A stretch of DNA of 64,000 nucleotides from positions 3,162,001 through 3,226,000 of the forward strand of contig NZ_CP058910.1 of assembly GCF_013415885.1 (NCBI RefSeq), written 5' to 3'. How positions within the stretch are numbered: the first letter of the stretch is position 1; each line of letters begins with the position of its first letter. This document shows, in pieces, positions 7,942-15,544 of the stretch. The stretch comes from Halosimplex rubrum. Its GTDB lineage: Archaea; Halobacteriota; Halobacteria; Halobacteriales; Haloarculaceae. The position numbers and the translations under genes were made by a program. The notes under the pieces are model-generated. The model was given only the letters and a program-made list of their open reading frames with translations, had not been told where the DNA came from and ran no database searches.

Positions 7942-8562
7942 TCATGACTGGAGTGCAAAGCCGACAGCACGCCCCCAGTCGGCCGCCTCGGGATCGTCGC
8001 CGACGTCCTCGACCAGTTGCGTGGCGTCGATAGTCTTGTCGTGCTGGCCTTCGCGACCGAGCAGCGCGAGGATGTCACAGAGCCGCCGGGCGGCCGCCGG
8101 TGTCGACGTGATGCCCTCGCGCCGGAGGTAGTCGTCGCGGTGGTCCGTGGTCCCGCAGGAACAGACCGTCCCGGAGACGACGACGCCACCCGACGGGGCG
8201 CGGTCGCCGGCCTCCTCGTCGGTGACGATGTGGCCGTCCTGGCGCTCGCCCAGCTCGCCGTGCTCGGTGAGGTGCTCGTAGCCGATGATGCAGTCTGTGA
8301 GCGTGTCGGCGATGGCGTCGTGGTCGACCGGCCCGACGATGAGCGTCTTCTCGACGCGCTCGATCTCCTTGACCTGCCGGAAGCAGTTGTGACAGAAGCG
8401 GTGGTCGCGCTGGATGTGCTCGATGAGGTTCCGGCCGGTCACGAGGTTCGCGCACTGCTGGGAACAGTACGAGCCTTCGACAGCCCGGCCCTCGGGGAAC
8501 GTTTGGCCGCACCCGTCCCGATCACAGTCGTATCGCTCGCGCTGGGTGGTTGTTACGGACAT
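7942..8562 (-). CDS. Multi-zinc-finger viral protein
   Basis: A 206-residue protein rich in Cys and His. The N-terminus has CDRDGCGQTFPEG and then SYCSQQCANL, a treble-clef-like arrangement. HIQRDHRFCHNCF (about 49-61) follows and CSCGTTDHRDDYL occurs near residue 133. The C-terminal third (STPAAARRLCDILALLG...) is helical and may be a winged helix. Such zinc-finger proteins are common in haloarchaeal proviruses. DNA or RNA binding is likely, but no specific function can be assigned. Confidence 0.65.
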   Translation of the reverse strand: MSVTTTQRERYDCDRDGCGQTFPEGRAVEGSYCSQQCANLVTGRNLIEHIQRDHRFCHNCFRQVKEIERVEKTLIVGPVDHDAIADTLTDCIIGYEHLTEHGELGERQDGHIVTDEEAGDRAPSGGVVVSGTVCSCGTTDHRDDYLRREGITSTPAAARRLCDILALLGREGQHDKTIDATQLVEDVGDDPEAADWGRAVGFALQS

Positions 8563-8688
8563 GGCTGGTGAAAACAGCAGCTACGGAGGCCCGGCGCTCT
8601 CAACGCCGTGCCACGAACCCGGTGAAGGTGTAGGCTAAACTCCACTCGCTGACCGTAAAAAGCGTGATATACCGGCATTTTCCACGGC

Positions 8689-8937
8689 TCAGGGGGAGGG
8701 GGTCGACAGGTCGTACAGCGACTGGCGGGCGTCGTGGATGTTCGGGCGCTTCTCGACGACGCCCGCGTCGACGAGGTCCGACAGTCGCATCCGGGCCGTC
8801 CGCCGCGCGACCCCGGTCATCTCGACGAGTTCGTCCTGGGTGCAGGGCCCGCGCCGGCGAAGCGCCAAGTACAGCAGCTTCTCCGTCGGCGTCGCGTCGA
8901 GGACGTACTCGTCGTGGATGAGGTGCTGCCCAGTCAT
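8689..8937 (-). CDS. Winged-helix DNA-binding protein (MarR/ArsR-like)
   Basis: An 82-residue protein. TPTEKLLYLALRRRGPCTQDELVEMTGVARRTARMRLSDLVDAGVVEKRP is a classic winged helix-turn-helix, with the wing in KRPNIHDARQSLYDL. It is probably a viral transcription regulator. The start at 8937 overlaps the stop of the preceding gene as ATGA. The open frame above it is Gly/Arg-rich and lies inside the neighbour, so the short form is right. Confidence 0.7.
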   Translation of the reverse strand: MTGQHLIHDEYVLDATPTEKLLYLALRRRGPCTQDELVEMTGVARRTARMRLSDLVDAGVVEKRPNIHDARQSLYDLSTPSP

Positions 8938-9302
8938 CGTTTCCCCGGGAGTCCCGTGTCCTCCCGCACCTCCCGGATGGCGCGGTTCGCCGATTCGAGA
9001 CGCTGCTGGTCCCCCCGCTCGGCCCAGTACACCGCGACCCCGCGGAGGTCCGGCTTCGTGGCCAGCGTCAGCCGCTCGCGGCCCTCGCCGTCGGTCCACC
9101 GGTAGAGGTCGTCGTTCTCGACGGCCGCGCGGACCGAGCGTTCGACGCCGTCGACCGGGAGGTTCGCATGGGCACAGAGGATCAGTCGGATCTGGTAGGG
9201 CCGGCAGCCCGGGTGTTGGGCGCCGCCCGTGTTCAACGCGACCGTTCGGAGGACGCGGTGGTATCGTTCCTTCCGGTCGGCGCGGGTTTCCTCGTCAGTC
9301 AC
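8934..9302 (-). CDS. Hypothetical viral protein
   Basis: A 122-residue protein (TDEETRADRKERYHRVLRTVALNTGG...), basic and mostly helical, with CRPYQIRLILCAHANLPVDGVERSVRAAVENDDLYRWTDGEG, which could be a second winged helix. I chose GTG at 9302: it overlaps the methyltransferase stop as GTGA and has GGAGG seven bases upstream. An alternative GTG lies at 9308. It overlaps the winged-helix gene downstream. No family recognised. Confidence 0.55.
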   Translation of the reverse strand: MTDEETRADRKERYHRVLRTVALNTGGAQHPGCRPYQIRLILCAHANLPVDGVERSVRAAVENDDLYRWTDGEGRERLTLATKPDLRGVAVYWAERGDQQRLESANRAIREVREDTGLPGKR

Positions 9303-10456
9303 TCGCACCCCTCCGATTGATCAGTCCCCGTGTCTACTGATCGGCCGTTTCCTCCGTCGGTCCGTGCAAAGTAGTCCTCGAGCCCCGACTGGTCATCGTC
9401 GCCGCGGACGTGCGACGGGTCGATGGGCGAGAGCCCGCACCGGACGCGGGCAACGTCCGCCCACCTCGGGTCCTGCTCGATCCCGACCCACTCGCGGTCG
9501 AGTTCCTTCGCCGCTTGGCAGGTCGTCCCGGTCCCACAGAACGGGTCGACGACGACCTGTCCCTCTCGAGAGACCAGCGTGACCAGCCACTCCATCAGGT
9601 CCATAGGCTTGACCGTCGGATGACCGTTGTCGATCTGGCCGTTCAGCGTCCGCTCTGCTTCCGTAGCCTTGCTCGTGTAGAAGTACCGCGACGGGCCGCC
9701 AGAACTGGTCTCGACCCGTTCGCCGAGGTCTTCCTGACCGGTGGCCGAGCCGAACACGCGGTCGGAGCCGATTCCGTTGCGCTTCGCCGGCGTCCCGCCT
9801 GCGGAGAGCTCGCCGATCTCGGCGTCCAGGTCGTTGGCGACCGGTTCATCGAAGACGGCGTTTGAAGGGTAGCGGCCTTCCGTGGTCGTTCCTGAAGCCT
9901 TCCCGCTACTCTGGAGTGAGTTGTCCTCCGCGGCGTCCAACGAGTTCCGGTCGGTCTCACCATCTTCTTGCGTGCGCTTCGGCCGCTCTTCTCCAGCGAC
10001 GCGGCATGCGTCGATGTTCAGGTAGGCCGTGCCGTGCTCCTCGAAGCAGTCGGCCGCCGACCCATCGAAGGGGCGACGGGCGAGGACGACGAACTCCGTC
10101 GCCGGCTTGAGGAACATGTCCGTGTACTTCGGGAAGCCGTTCCCGTAGTGCCACGTGACGGTGTCGCGGATCTCAAAGGCGGCATCCTCGACACCGCTAA
10201 ACAGGCGGTGATGGGTCCGATTCGACGAGAAGGCGAGAAGGTGCCCGCCGGGTTTGAGGACGCGGTAGGCCTCCTCTGCCCACTGGCGGCACCAGTCCTG
10301 GTATTCCTCGGCGGAGAAGCGATCCCAGTCTCGGCCCATGAAGGCGAGCCCGTACGGCGGGTCTGTGACGACCGCGTGGGCGGACGCCTCCGGGAGCTCG
10401 GGCAGCTCCTCGAGGGCGTCGCCACAGATGATCCGTCCAGTGCCATCCTCAGACAT
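9299..10456 (-). CDS. Viral DNA methyltransferase (N4-cytosine/N6-adenine type)
   Basis: A 385-residue methyltransferase. The catalytic motif IV DPPYG is at residues 32-36, and the AdoMet-binding motif DPFCGTGTT is near 304-312, preceded by HPTVKP at about 279. This order (motif IV first, motif I last) is that of the beta class. The central region (about 150-270) is variable and should hold target recognition. No restriction partner lies next to it, so it may protect viral DNA from host restriction. The ATG at 10456 has GGAGG nine bases upstream and overlaps the stop of the 39-residue gene before it. Target sequence cannot be told from the sequence. Confidence 0.88.
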   Translation of the reverse strand: MSEDGTGRIICGDALEELPELPEASAHAVVTDPPYGLAFMGRDWDRFSAEEYQDWCRQWAEEAYRVLKPGGHLLAFSSNRTHHRLFSGVEDAAFEIRDTVTWHYGNGFPKYTDMFLKPATEFVVLARRPFDGSAADCFEEHGTAYLNIDACRVAGEERPKRTQEDGETDRNSLDAAEDNSLQSSGKASGTTTEGRYPSNAVFDEPVANDLDAEIGELSAGGTPAKRNGIGSDRVFGSATGQEDLGERVETSSGGPSRYFYTSKATEAERTLNGQIDNGHPTVKPMDLMEWLVTLVSREGQVVVDPFCGTGTTCQAAKELDREWVGIEQDPRWADVARVRCGLSPIDPSHVRGDDDQSGLEDYFARTDGGNGRSVDTGTDQSEGCE

Positions 10457-10568
10457 CGTCATCACCCTCCTCGTCGTCAAGGTAGTCGTCCATCGTCGGC
10501 AGGTCTTCATCCTCTTCGGACCAGTCTATCGGCCGGTTTCCGTAGGGGGCACGCTGCCACCCAATCAC
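10449..10568 (-). CDS. Small acidic hypothetical viral protein
   Basis: A 39-residue ORF starting with GTG at 10568 (GTGA overlap with the preceding stop) and ending within the methyltransferase start region. The sequence IGWQRAPYGNRPIDW is followed by an acidic Asp/Glu tail. Overlaps on both sides support translation. No function proposed. Confidence 0.5.
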   Translation of the reverse strand: MIGWQRAPYGNRPIDWSEEDEDLPTMDDYLDDEEGDDDV

Positions 10569-10801
10569 GCCGACTCACCCCCCTCAGACAGCGTCCGAGC
10601 CCACACGTCCGAGTCGTACCAGAGGCACTCGGGGCAGTCCATCCACGTCGCTATGGGATGTCCGCAGTTCGGGCAGACGTAGTAGTCCCGCGTGACCTCT
10701 CCCTCGATGGAGTCGTCGTGCGTCTCCGAGCCGTCGTAGTCGAGCGTGTCGACGCACACCGCAGGTCGATCAGTGCCGCTCACGGACCGATCACTCGCCA
10801 T
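10565..10801 (-). CDS. Zinc-ribbon viral protein
   Basis: A 78-residue protein with a CPNCG...CPEC zinc ribbon (residues about 43-58) between an acidic N-terminus and a short Trp-rich C-terminus (WYDSDVWARTLSEGG). It begins two bases after the MCM stop and overlaps the next gene as GTGA. It may be an accessory to the replication or methylation genes, but that rests on position only. Confidence 0.6.
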   Translation of the reverse strand: MASDRSVSGTDRPAVCVDTLDYDGSETHDDSIEGEVTRDYYVCPNCGHPIATWMDCPECLWYDSDVWARTLSEGGESA

Positions 10802-10803
10802 CG

Positions 10804-12903
10804 TCAGTACCCCCCGATGTACTTCAGCGAGCCCGGGCCAGAGGGTTCGATCGCCCGCCCGTTGTCCAGCAGCGCCTGGATGTCCTGTTCGACGCGCGCC
10901 GCCTCGTGGCCGTCCTCGGTCATGGCCTCGACGACCGCCTCGCGGGGCGCCTCGCCACCGTGGTCTGCCTGCTTGGCCTGGAGCACGTCGACCAGCTGCT
11001 TCTTGCGGTCGCGCTGGGTCTTCGACTCGCCCGACTCGCTGATGTCCGCGTCGAGCGTGCCGTCCTCGGTCTTCTGGTAGTCCTGGAGAGACTGGCCGAC
11101 CAGCTCCATCGCCTGCTCGGCGTGGCGGTCGGTGATGACCGGCGAGAACTCCAGTTTTGCGTGAGCGCGGGCGACCCGCTCAACGCCGGGCAGCTTCCGG
11201 AACGTCACCGGCACCTCGGCGTCCTCGGCATAGCCGTTCGCTCCGCGGAGCGTCACGAAGCTGTCTCGGAGCTTCTCGCGAACGGCGTCACTCTCGTAGA
11301 CGGGGTCGGGCTGGCGGTTCGCCAGCGCCAGCCAGACCTGTAGCGTGTCGTCGTCGACGGGTTGGGCGATGGCCTCCTGCTGGGCCTCGGGGATCTCCTC
11401 GCCGCGGTGCTCGCGGACCTTCGCGTCGCGGTACTGCGTGACGTGGTCGCCGACCGCCTCGTCGTTGTCCTGGTCGGGCCGGTCTTTGAACGTGAACACG
11501 AGGTCGAACCGCGACAGGAGGTTCGAGTCGAACCCGAACTGTTCGTCGAGCGGCTCGTACGGGTCGAACCGGGAATACTTCGGGTTCGCCGCGGCCATCA
11601 CCGCGGTCTGAGTCGACAGCGTCGCGTTGATCCCTGCCTTCGAGACGTTCACCTGCTGATTAGCCATCGGCTCAAGCATGGCCTTCCGGTCCTCCGGCGC
11701 CATGTCGTCGAGTTCGTCGATCGTGACGACGCCCTCGTTGGCTTTGACGAACGCCCCCGGGGAGAGCGTCCACCGACCGTCGGAGAACTCGCCCTGCGTC
11801 GCCGTCGAGACCAACCCCGCCGACGAGGACTGCTGCCCACTGACGGCGATCGCCCGCACGGCCACGTCGTTCGCCCGGTTGATGAGGATGGACTTGGATG
11901 TCGACGGGTCGCCGATGAGCAGGACGTGGAACTTCCCGCGAATGTCTGGCGTGTTCGTCGCGCCGCCGATGAGCGCGAGGATGAGCGCCTTCTTCTCGGT
12001 GAGGTAGCCGTACACCTCCGTCGCGAACGACTCCGCGGCGACCGTCAGCGGGTCGCCCTCCGCGCCGTTGGCCAGCTCGTCGACGCGGGCTTTCGTGTCC
12101 GCGTCGATGTCGAGGTCGGCCTGCGTCGCCTCCTCGATCTCGATGTGGTGGCCCTCCAGGTAGGGTTCGAACTTCCCGGTGCCCTTGTTGCGCCCTTCGG
12201 TCTGCTGGTTGAGGTGGAGCACGCCCGAGACGGCGATGCGGTCGCCCATCTCGACGCGGTCGGTAAGGTCGCCCTCGACGAACACCTGCAGCGTCCGGCC
12301 GGTGCCGGTCGCGACCTCCGGCGGCGTCTGCAGCTGGATCGTCTCGCCGTCGACGAACTCCGACTGGTCGAAGTTGACGCGGAACGGGCCCTGCCGCTCG
12401 CACCCCTGGCACTCGTGTGGCTCCTGGAAGTCGCCGTCCGTCTGCGGGATGTGGGTGAGCGTCCCGCAGCGCTTGCACTCGAAGGCCGCCCGCTCGATCT
12501 TCGAGTAGGTGTCCGTCGAGACGAGGACGTCACCGCGGATCGTCCGGTACTCGCCGGCCTCCGCCGTCGGGGAGAACTCCCCCGGGAAGTGCGTCTTATC
12601 GTCCGGGAGGTTGTGGACGCGGGCGTGCGCCTGTCCGAGATTGACGTCGACCGGGAGGTCGTACAGCCGGAGGGCTTCCTCGGCGTACTCGCGCATCTCC
12701 TCGGGATTGGCGAGGTAGTCGTCCCTGAAGTCCGGGTCGAACCGATAGAGGTCGTCGTGGTCGATGTTCAGCGCCGTCTGTTCTTGCGGGTAGTGCTGGG
12801 CGAGCGTCCCGATCTCCTCGCGATAGTAGTCGCGATAGAGCTCGAGGAACAGGTCGACCAGTTCCGTTGTCTCCGCCGCGTGATCTGAGTTCGTGGTTGT
12901 CAT
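10804..12903 (-). CDS. mcm: Viral MCM replicative helicase
   Basis: A 699-residue MCM protein, the ring helicase that unwinds DNA at a fork. The N-terminal domain includes a C4 zinc finger (Cys143, Cys146, Cys165, Cys168) and an OB fold. The AAA+ core has Walker A GDPSTSKS (331-338), Walker B TIDELDDM (Asp396, Glu397) and the arginine finger SRFD (464-467). The C-terminus is a winged helix. All catalytic residues are present, so the provirus can supply its own helicase. I chose the ATG at 12903 (MTTTNSDH) over an in-frame ATG at 12975 that would read through the inverted repeat. It differs from a host MCM by having a short, divergent N-terminus. Confidence 0.92.
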   Translation of the reverse strand: MTTTNSDHAAETTELVDLFLELYRDYYREEIGTLAQHYPQEQTALNIDHDDLYRFDPDFRDDYLANPEEMREYAEEALRLYDLPVDVNLGQAHARVHNLPDDKTHFPGEFSPTAEAGEYRTIRGDVLVSTDTYSKIERAAFECKRCGTLTHIPQTDGDFQEPHECQGCERQGPFRVNFDQSEFVDGETIQLQTPPEVATGTGRTLQVFVEGDLTDRVEMGDRIAVSGVLHLNQQTEGRNKGTGKFEPYLEGHHIEIEEATQADLDIDADTKARVDELANGAEGDPLTVAAESFATEVYGYLTEKKALILALIGGATNTPDIRGKFHVLLIGDPSTSKSILINRANDVAVRAIAVSGQQSSSAGLVSTATQGEFSDGRWTLSPGAFVKANEGVVTIDELDDMAPEDRKAMLEPMANQQVNVSKAGINATLSTQTAVMAAANPKYSRFDPYEPLDEQFGFDSNLLSRFDLVFTFKDRPDQDNDEAVGDHVTQYRDAKVREHRGEEIPEAQQEAIAQPVDDDTLQVWLALANRQPDPVYESDAVREKLRDSFVTLRGANGYAEDAEVPVTFRKLPGVERVARAHAKLEFSPVITDRHAEQAMELVGQSLQDYQKTEDGTLDADISESGESKTQRDRKKQLVDVLQAKQADHGGEAPREAVVEAMTEDGHEAARVEQDIQALLDNGRAIEPSGPGSLKYIGGY

Positions 12904-12923
12904 CGTGATGTGGATCCGCCGTC

Positions 12924-12943
12924 CGTTTTTTCCTCGGAATAAA
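12924..12943. repeat. Inverted repeat, left arm, beside MCM
   Basis: A 20-base sequence (CGTTTTTTCCTCGGAATAAA) whose exact reverse complement lies at 13123-13142. This arm is 21 bases upstream of the MCM start codon. Confidence 0.85.
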
Positions 12944-13092
12944 GCGATTCCGAGCCCTTCCCGCTCGAAACGCACCAGTGCGAGCCGTGCCGAGCCGAGA
13001 TTCCCGCAGCTACCGAAACCGTACTAACACAACCGCACTTGCACTAACTGCAACTCAGTACAACGGCGGTGGGATACCGCGGACGTAGTCGG

Positions 13093-13611
13093 TCATCCTG
13101 AGCGGCCCTCCCCCGAGGTCGTTTTATTCCGAGGAAAAAACGCCGCGCCACGTTTTGCGCGGTCGGCGTTCACGGCCAGGTGGCGGGTGCTCCCGTCGGG
13201 ATCGCGGACCGCGAACCCGGGCGTCCCGTCCTCCATGTCCTCCTGTTCGGCCTCGGTCTCGCCGGCGGCGCGGCGCATCAACTTGTAGCAGTGGTTCGCG
13301 CCGGGCTCGCCGTCGAACACCTCCCACATGATGTCGTCGTAGGTGAGGCGCGTCCGGCCGTGGCCGTCGCTCGCGCGCTCGAAGCCGTGCTCGCGGACTC
13401 TGCCTATCTTCTCGTCGAGCGTGAGCGAGTCGTACTCGCGATCGGCGTCCTCCTCCGAGACGCGAAGCTTGAGCGCGGTGAGGTCCTCGACGGCGTCGTC
13501 GAGGTCGGCCTCGAGCTCGTCGATGCGGGTTTCCTGTTCGCCGACCTTCGCGAGCGCTCGCTGGGCGACCTGGATGGCGTCCTCCGCCGTCACGTCGACG
13601 CCGTCAGACAT
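13093..13611 (-). CDS. Coiled-coil viral protein
   Basis: A 172-residue protein. Residues 8-52 form a strong coiled coil (DAIQVAQRALAKVGEQ, TRIDELEADLDDAVEDLTAL). A basic segment follows (DEKIGRVREHGFERA, RTRLTYDDIMWEVFDG, GANHCYKLMRRA), which could bind DNA, and then a Ser/Arg-rich tail. Its 3' end carries one arm of the 20-base inverted repeat. Position just before the MCM gene suggests a part in replication or its control. That is inference; I recognise no family. The ATG overlaps the preceding stop. Confidence 0.6.
   Translation of the reverse strand: MSDGVDVTAEDAIQVAQRALAKVGEQETRIDELEADLDDAVEDLTALKLRVSEEDADREYDSLTLDEKIGRVREHGFERASDGHGRTRLTYDDIMWEVFDGEPGANHCYKLMRRAAGETEAEQEDMEDGTPGFAVRDPDGSTRHLAVNADRAKRGAAFFPRNKTTSGEGRSG
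13123..13142. repeat. Inverted repeat, right arm, beside MCM
   Basis: The exact reverse complement of 12924-12943. It falls within the last codons of the 172-residue coiled-coil gene. The two arms, 179 bases apart, enclose a gap with no gene and several short GC-skewed stretches, so they could mark a viral origin or a protein-binding site controlling MCM. Confidence 0.85.
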
Positions 13612-13762
13612 CGCGGACCACCTCGTGGCCGTTCACGTCGTCCTCGCAGACGACGCGCTCGCCGTACTCGGGATGGTCGATCACTTTCGCCGCGGGGTCG
13701 GTGCAGCCCAGGCAGCCGCACGTCGGGCCGTCAGACGTCGATATCCACTCGAAGACGCTCAT
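13604..13762 (-). CDS. Zinc-finger microprotein
   Basis: A 52-residue protein with CGCLGC (residues 15-20) and later HPEYGERVVCEDDVNGH, enough ligands for one zinc site. Its stop overlaps the start of the coiled-coil gene. It is at or near the start of the leftward viral transcript. Confidence 0.6.
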   Translation of the reverse strand: MSVFEWISTSDGPTCGCLGCTDPAAKVIDHPEYGERVVCEDDVNGHEVVRDV

Positions 13763-13920
13763 GCCGCGACCCCCTGCGCTTCGGCTGGAGAGGATCCTAT
13801 CGCGACATGTGGTTCACCGAACCCGGACGCGCCGCCAGACCCAAGTTCGCCGGGCTCGATGCCGCATTCACGCGACTTCTGCGGGCAGGGATGAAGCGGC
13901 GTCGTACCTTCTTGGGACAC
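13759..13920 (-). CDS. Possible first gene of the viral operon
   Basis: A 53-codon frame from GTG at 13920 whose stop overlaps the next ATG as ATGA, like the other viral genes. It has a short Cys cluster (HPCPQKSRECG) and a Gly/Ser-rich remainder. The start is uncertain and only the overlap and Cys pattern support it. The provirus boundary must lie to its right, before the tatA promoter at about 13,938. Confidence 0.35.
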   Translation of the reverse strand: MSQEGTTPLHPCPQKSRECGIEPGELGSGGASGFGEPHVAIGSSPAEAQGVAA

Positions 13921-13937
13921 TGTGCAGGCCAAAAAGG

Positions 13938-13945
13938 TTATAATT
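13938..13945 (+). promoter_or_regulatory. TATA box of tatA
   Basis: TTATAATT lies 26-33 bases before the tatA start, the spacing of a leaderless haloarchaeal promoter. The TTATAA core is palindromic, so it might also serve the leftward viral operon. Confidence 0.6.
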
Positions 13946-13970
13946 GGCGTCGAGTAAGCGTCGGGTAGAG

Positions 13971-14297
13971 ATGATGGACACACTCATCCCCCTGTTCCCG
14001 GTCGGGGGCATGCCGGGCGGGACGGAACTGATCGTGATCCTGTTGATCGCCGTGCTGCTGTTCGGCGCCAACAAGATCCCGAAACTCGCGCGGTCGACCG
14101 GCCAGGCCATGGGCGAGTTCCAGAAGGGCCGCGAGCAGGTCGAAGCGGAGCTCGAGGAGATGAAAGAGGGCGCGACCGTCGACGACGACGGCAACATCGT
14201 CGACGAGGACGGCGAGATCCTCAAGACCGAGGCCGAGCGCGAGACCGAGGCCTCCATCGACTCCTCGGACTCCTCTTCCTCGTCGTCCAGCAACTGA
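13971..14297 (+). CDS. tatA: Sec-independent protein translocase subunit TatA
   Basis: A 108-residue TatA. One N-terminal membrane helix (about 16-32, ELIVILLIAVLLFG) is followed by the typical amphipathic helix starting ANKIPKLARSTGQAMGEF, then an acidic helix and a Ser/Asp-rich tail. It forms the pore that exports folded proteins carrying twin-arginine signals, the main export route in haloarchaea. In this window the thioredoxin-like lipoprotein at 36,308 has such a signal. The start could be either of two adjacent ATGs (13971 or 13974). The gene marks the host side of the provirus junction. Confidence 0.92.
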   Translation: MMDTLIPLFPVGGMPGGTELIVILLIAVLLFGANKIPKLARSTGQAMGEFQKGREQVEAELEEMKEGATVDDDGNIVDEDGEILKTEAERETEASIDSSDSSSSSSSN

Positions 14298-14374
14298 CGA
14301 GCCCGTTCTCCCCGCTCTCTCACGCCGGTGAGCAACAGCAAGGTTCTTTCTCCCGGCGGTCGCTGTCCCCGGTA

Positions 14375-14447
14375 GGGCGTGTGGCCTAGGGGACAGGGCG
14401 AGGGGTTCCTAACCCCTCGATCGCGGGTTCGAATCCCGCCACGCCCG
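14375..14447 (+). tRNA. tRNA-Arg (anticodon CCT)
   Basis: A 73-base cloverleaf: acceptor GGGCGTG/CACGCCC, D arm starting GCCTAGGGGACAGGGC, anticodon stem AGGGG/CCCCT with loop TTCCTAA (anticodon CCT, reading AGG), T arm GCGGG-TTCGAAT-CCCGC, and discriminator G. All stems pair and there is no intron. Its 3' end is repeated downstream, as expected of an integration site. Confidence 0.95.
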
Positions 14448-14449
14448 TG
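14426..14449 (+). repeat. tRNA-Arg 3' end acting as candidate attachment site
   Basis: The last 22 bases of the tRNA plus two more are repeated exactly at 14536-14559. The core shared with a third partial copy at 16762 is CCCGCCACGCCCGT. Confidence 0.75.
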
Positions 14450-14478
14450 CAGCGAACGTAGTGAGCGAACCGGAACGG

Positions 14479-14499
14479 GATTCGAACCCTGGAAGTCGC
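14479..14499. repeat. 21-base repeat, copy 1
   Basis: Identical to 16814-16834. It contains GGGATTCGAACCC-like symmetry, which is T-arm-like on the opposite strand. Confidence 0.8.
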
Positions 14500-14535
14500 A
14501 GCGGCCGAGCGGAGCGAGGCCGACCGTCTTCCTCC

Positions 14536-14559
14536 GGTTCGAATCCCGCCACGCCCGTG
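14536..14559 (+). repeat. Second copy of tRNA-Arg 3' end (24 bases)
   Basis: An exact repeat of 14426-14449, without the rest of the tRNA. It is the expected scar of integration into a tRNA gene. Confidence 0.8.
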
Positions 14560-14913
14560 GAAACGCAAATCCGCCGGACGGCAGCGGAATCTGTCACGAT
14601 TCGACCCCGATACGGCGCTGTCGATTTCGTTCAGTCGCTGAACGTGGGCTGGCGTGTCCTGTGATCCGCGCGCTTCGATAGCCGAACGCTTTGGGCGTAA
14701 TCAATCGGTCATTGACCGGGCTGCTGTGCCATTTTACACCCAGCAAATCGAGCTCCCTCATCACTGCACTCAAACTGGATCAGGGTACAGAAACTCGGTT
14801 CCCCTGTGCTACGCTATCTGTCGAAGTGATCAGTGTAGGGAGCGCACAGATCGGTAGCGGTGACCCGGTTTCTGGCGGACCGATGGGCGACTCGGGCGAT
14901 TTCATATTCTTGT

Positions 14914-15348
14914 ATGGGGGGGAAGTTCATCACCGGCGGAGTGTCGACCACGTCGACGACGTATACAGAGCCGATAAGCGCCTCCAACCGCCTTCTGGTA
15001 GAAGGCTCTGCACTCGACCAGATCACTAACATCTCCTCGCTATATGTCTCCTACACGACGCTGCTGAAGAACCCTCAAACGAGCGATGGCGCGTATATCC
15101 GACTCCGCGATGAGACTGATGACCAGGCGCTGACCGAAACTGAAGTCTCAGGTAGCTTCGTCAGAACCTCGTCTCCGAAACAAGAGGTTTCTTTCTCACA
15201 AACGAATATTTTCACGTTTGAGTTGAAGTGCGATGAAGGTGAATCGAGAGTCGAGCAAGGGCCATTCCTTCAGGTGTGGGGGAAATCCAGTGACCTGCTA
15301 TTGGGACCCCTCGGGGACGAAGATGGACGTTTACGACCACGAGGGTAG
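14914..15348 (+). CDS. Hypothetical protein in island
   Basis: A 144-residue frame from the ATG at 14914 (MGGKFITGGVSTTSTT...). It is Ser/Thr-rich and beta-strand-like (SLYVSYTTLLKN, SGSFVRTSSPKQEVSFSQ, NIFTFELKCDEG), resembling a secreted or surface beta-sandwich, but there is no signal peptide. The last 20 residues turn Arg/Gly-rich, while another frame there (from about 15,262) becomes protein-like. So a frameshift near 15,262-15,290 may have cut off the true C-terminus. No family recognised. Confidence 0.45.
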   Translation: MGGKFITGGVSTTSTTYTEPISASNRLLVEGSALDQITNISSLYVSYTTLLKNPQTSDGAYIRLRDETDDQALTETEVSGSFVRTSSPKQEVSFSQTNIFTFELKCDEGESRVEQGPFLQVWGKSSDLLLGPLGDEDGRLRPRG

Positions 15349-15544
15349 TCTCGTAGCCGAGAACATCGAATTCGACGGGTCGTGATCTGGTGACTATCCC
15401 AATGAGGTCCTCGATATTCTGTACGACCACAAAGACGGGACGTCACCGTCTTCACACAACCAAGAGCTGCTGTTCTGTCTCGCCGCTGAGCCGATCGAGC
15501 GGGGAACGCCGCCCGCGTGGCCCTTAGAGAAGAGTCCCAATTAG
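15262..15544 (+). pseudogene. Decayed coding remnant
   Basis: One frame reads like protein on both sides of a TGA at 15383-15385. Before it: YWDPSGTKMDVYDHEGSLV. After it: SGDYPNEVLDILYDHKDG and SSHNQELLFCLAAEPIERG, ending WPLEKSPN and TAG at 15542. There is no start codon in a sensible place. It may be the displaced C-terminus of the preceding gene, or a separate fragment. It runs convergently into the end of the membrane gene. Confidence 0.4.

Larger units (their letters stand above)
14448..14913. other. Non-coding stretch with tRNA-derived repeats
   Basis: There is no convincing gene here. It holds the second copy of the tRNA 3' end (14536-14559), a 21-base sequence at 14479-14499 that recurs at 16814-16834, and then AT-richer DNA leading to the low-GC island. 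Short open frames across it are Arg/Ser/Pro-rich and read the tRNA-like repeats. Confidence 0.6.

Noticed and set aside
13055-13096. 13-codon frame starting inside the stop of the coiled-coil gene (ATGA overlap)
   Set aside because: Too short to support, although the overlap resembles that of its neighbours.
14375-14447. tRNA-Arg as the attachment site of the large provirus
   Set aside because: tatA, a host gene, lies between the provirus end (about 13,920) and the tRNA, and no copy of the tRNA end is seen on the provirus side. The repeats point to a separate small island instead.
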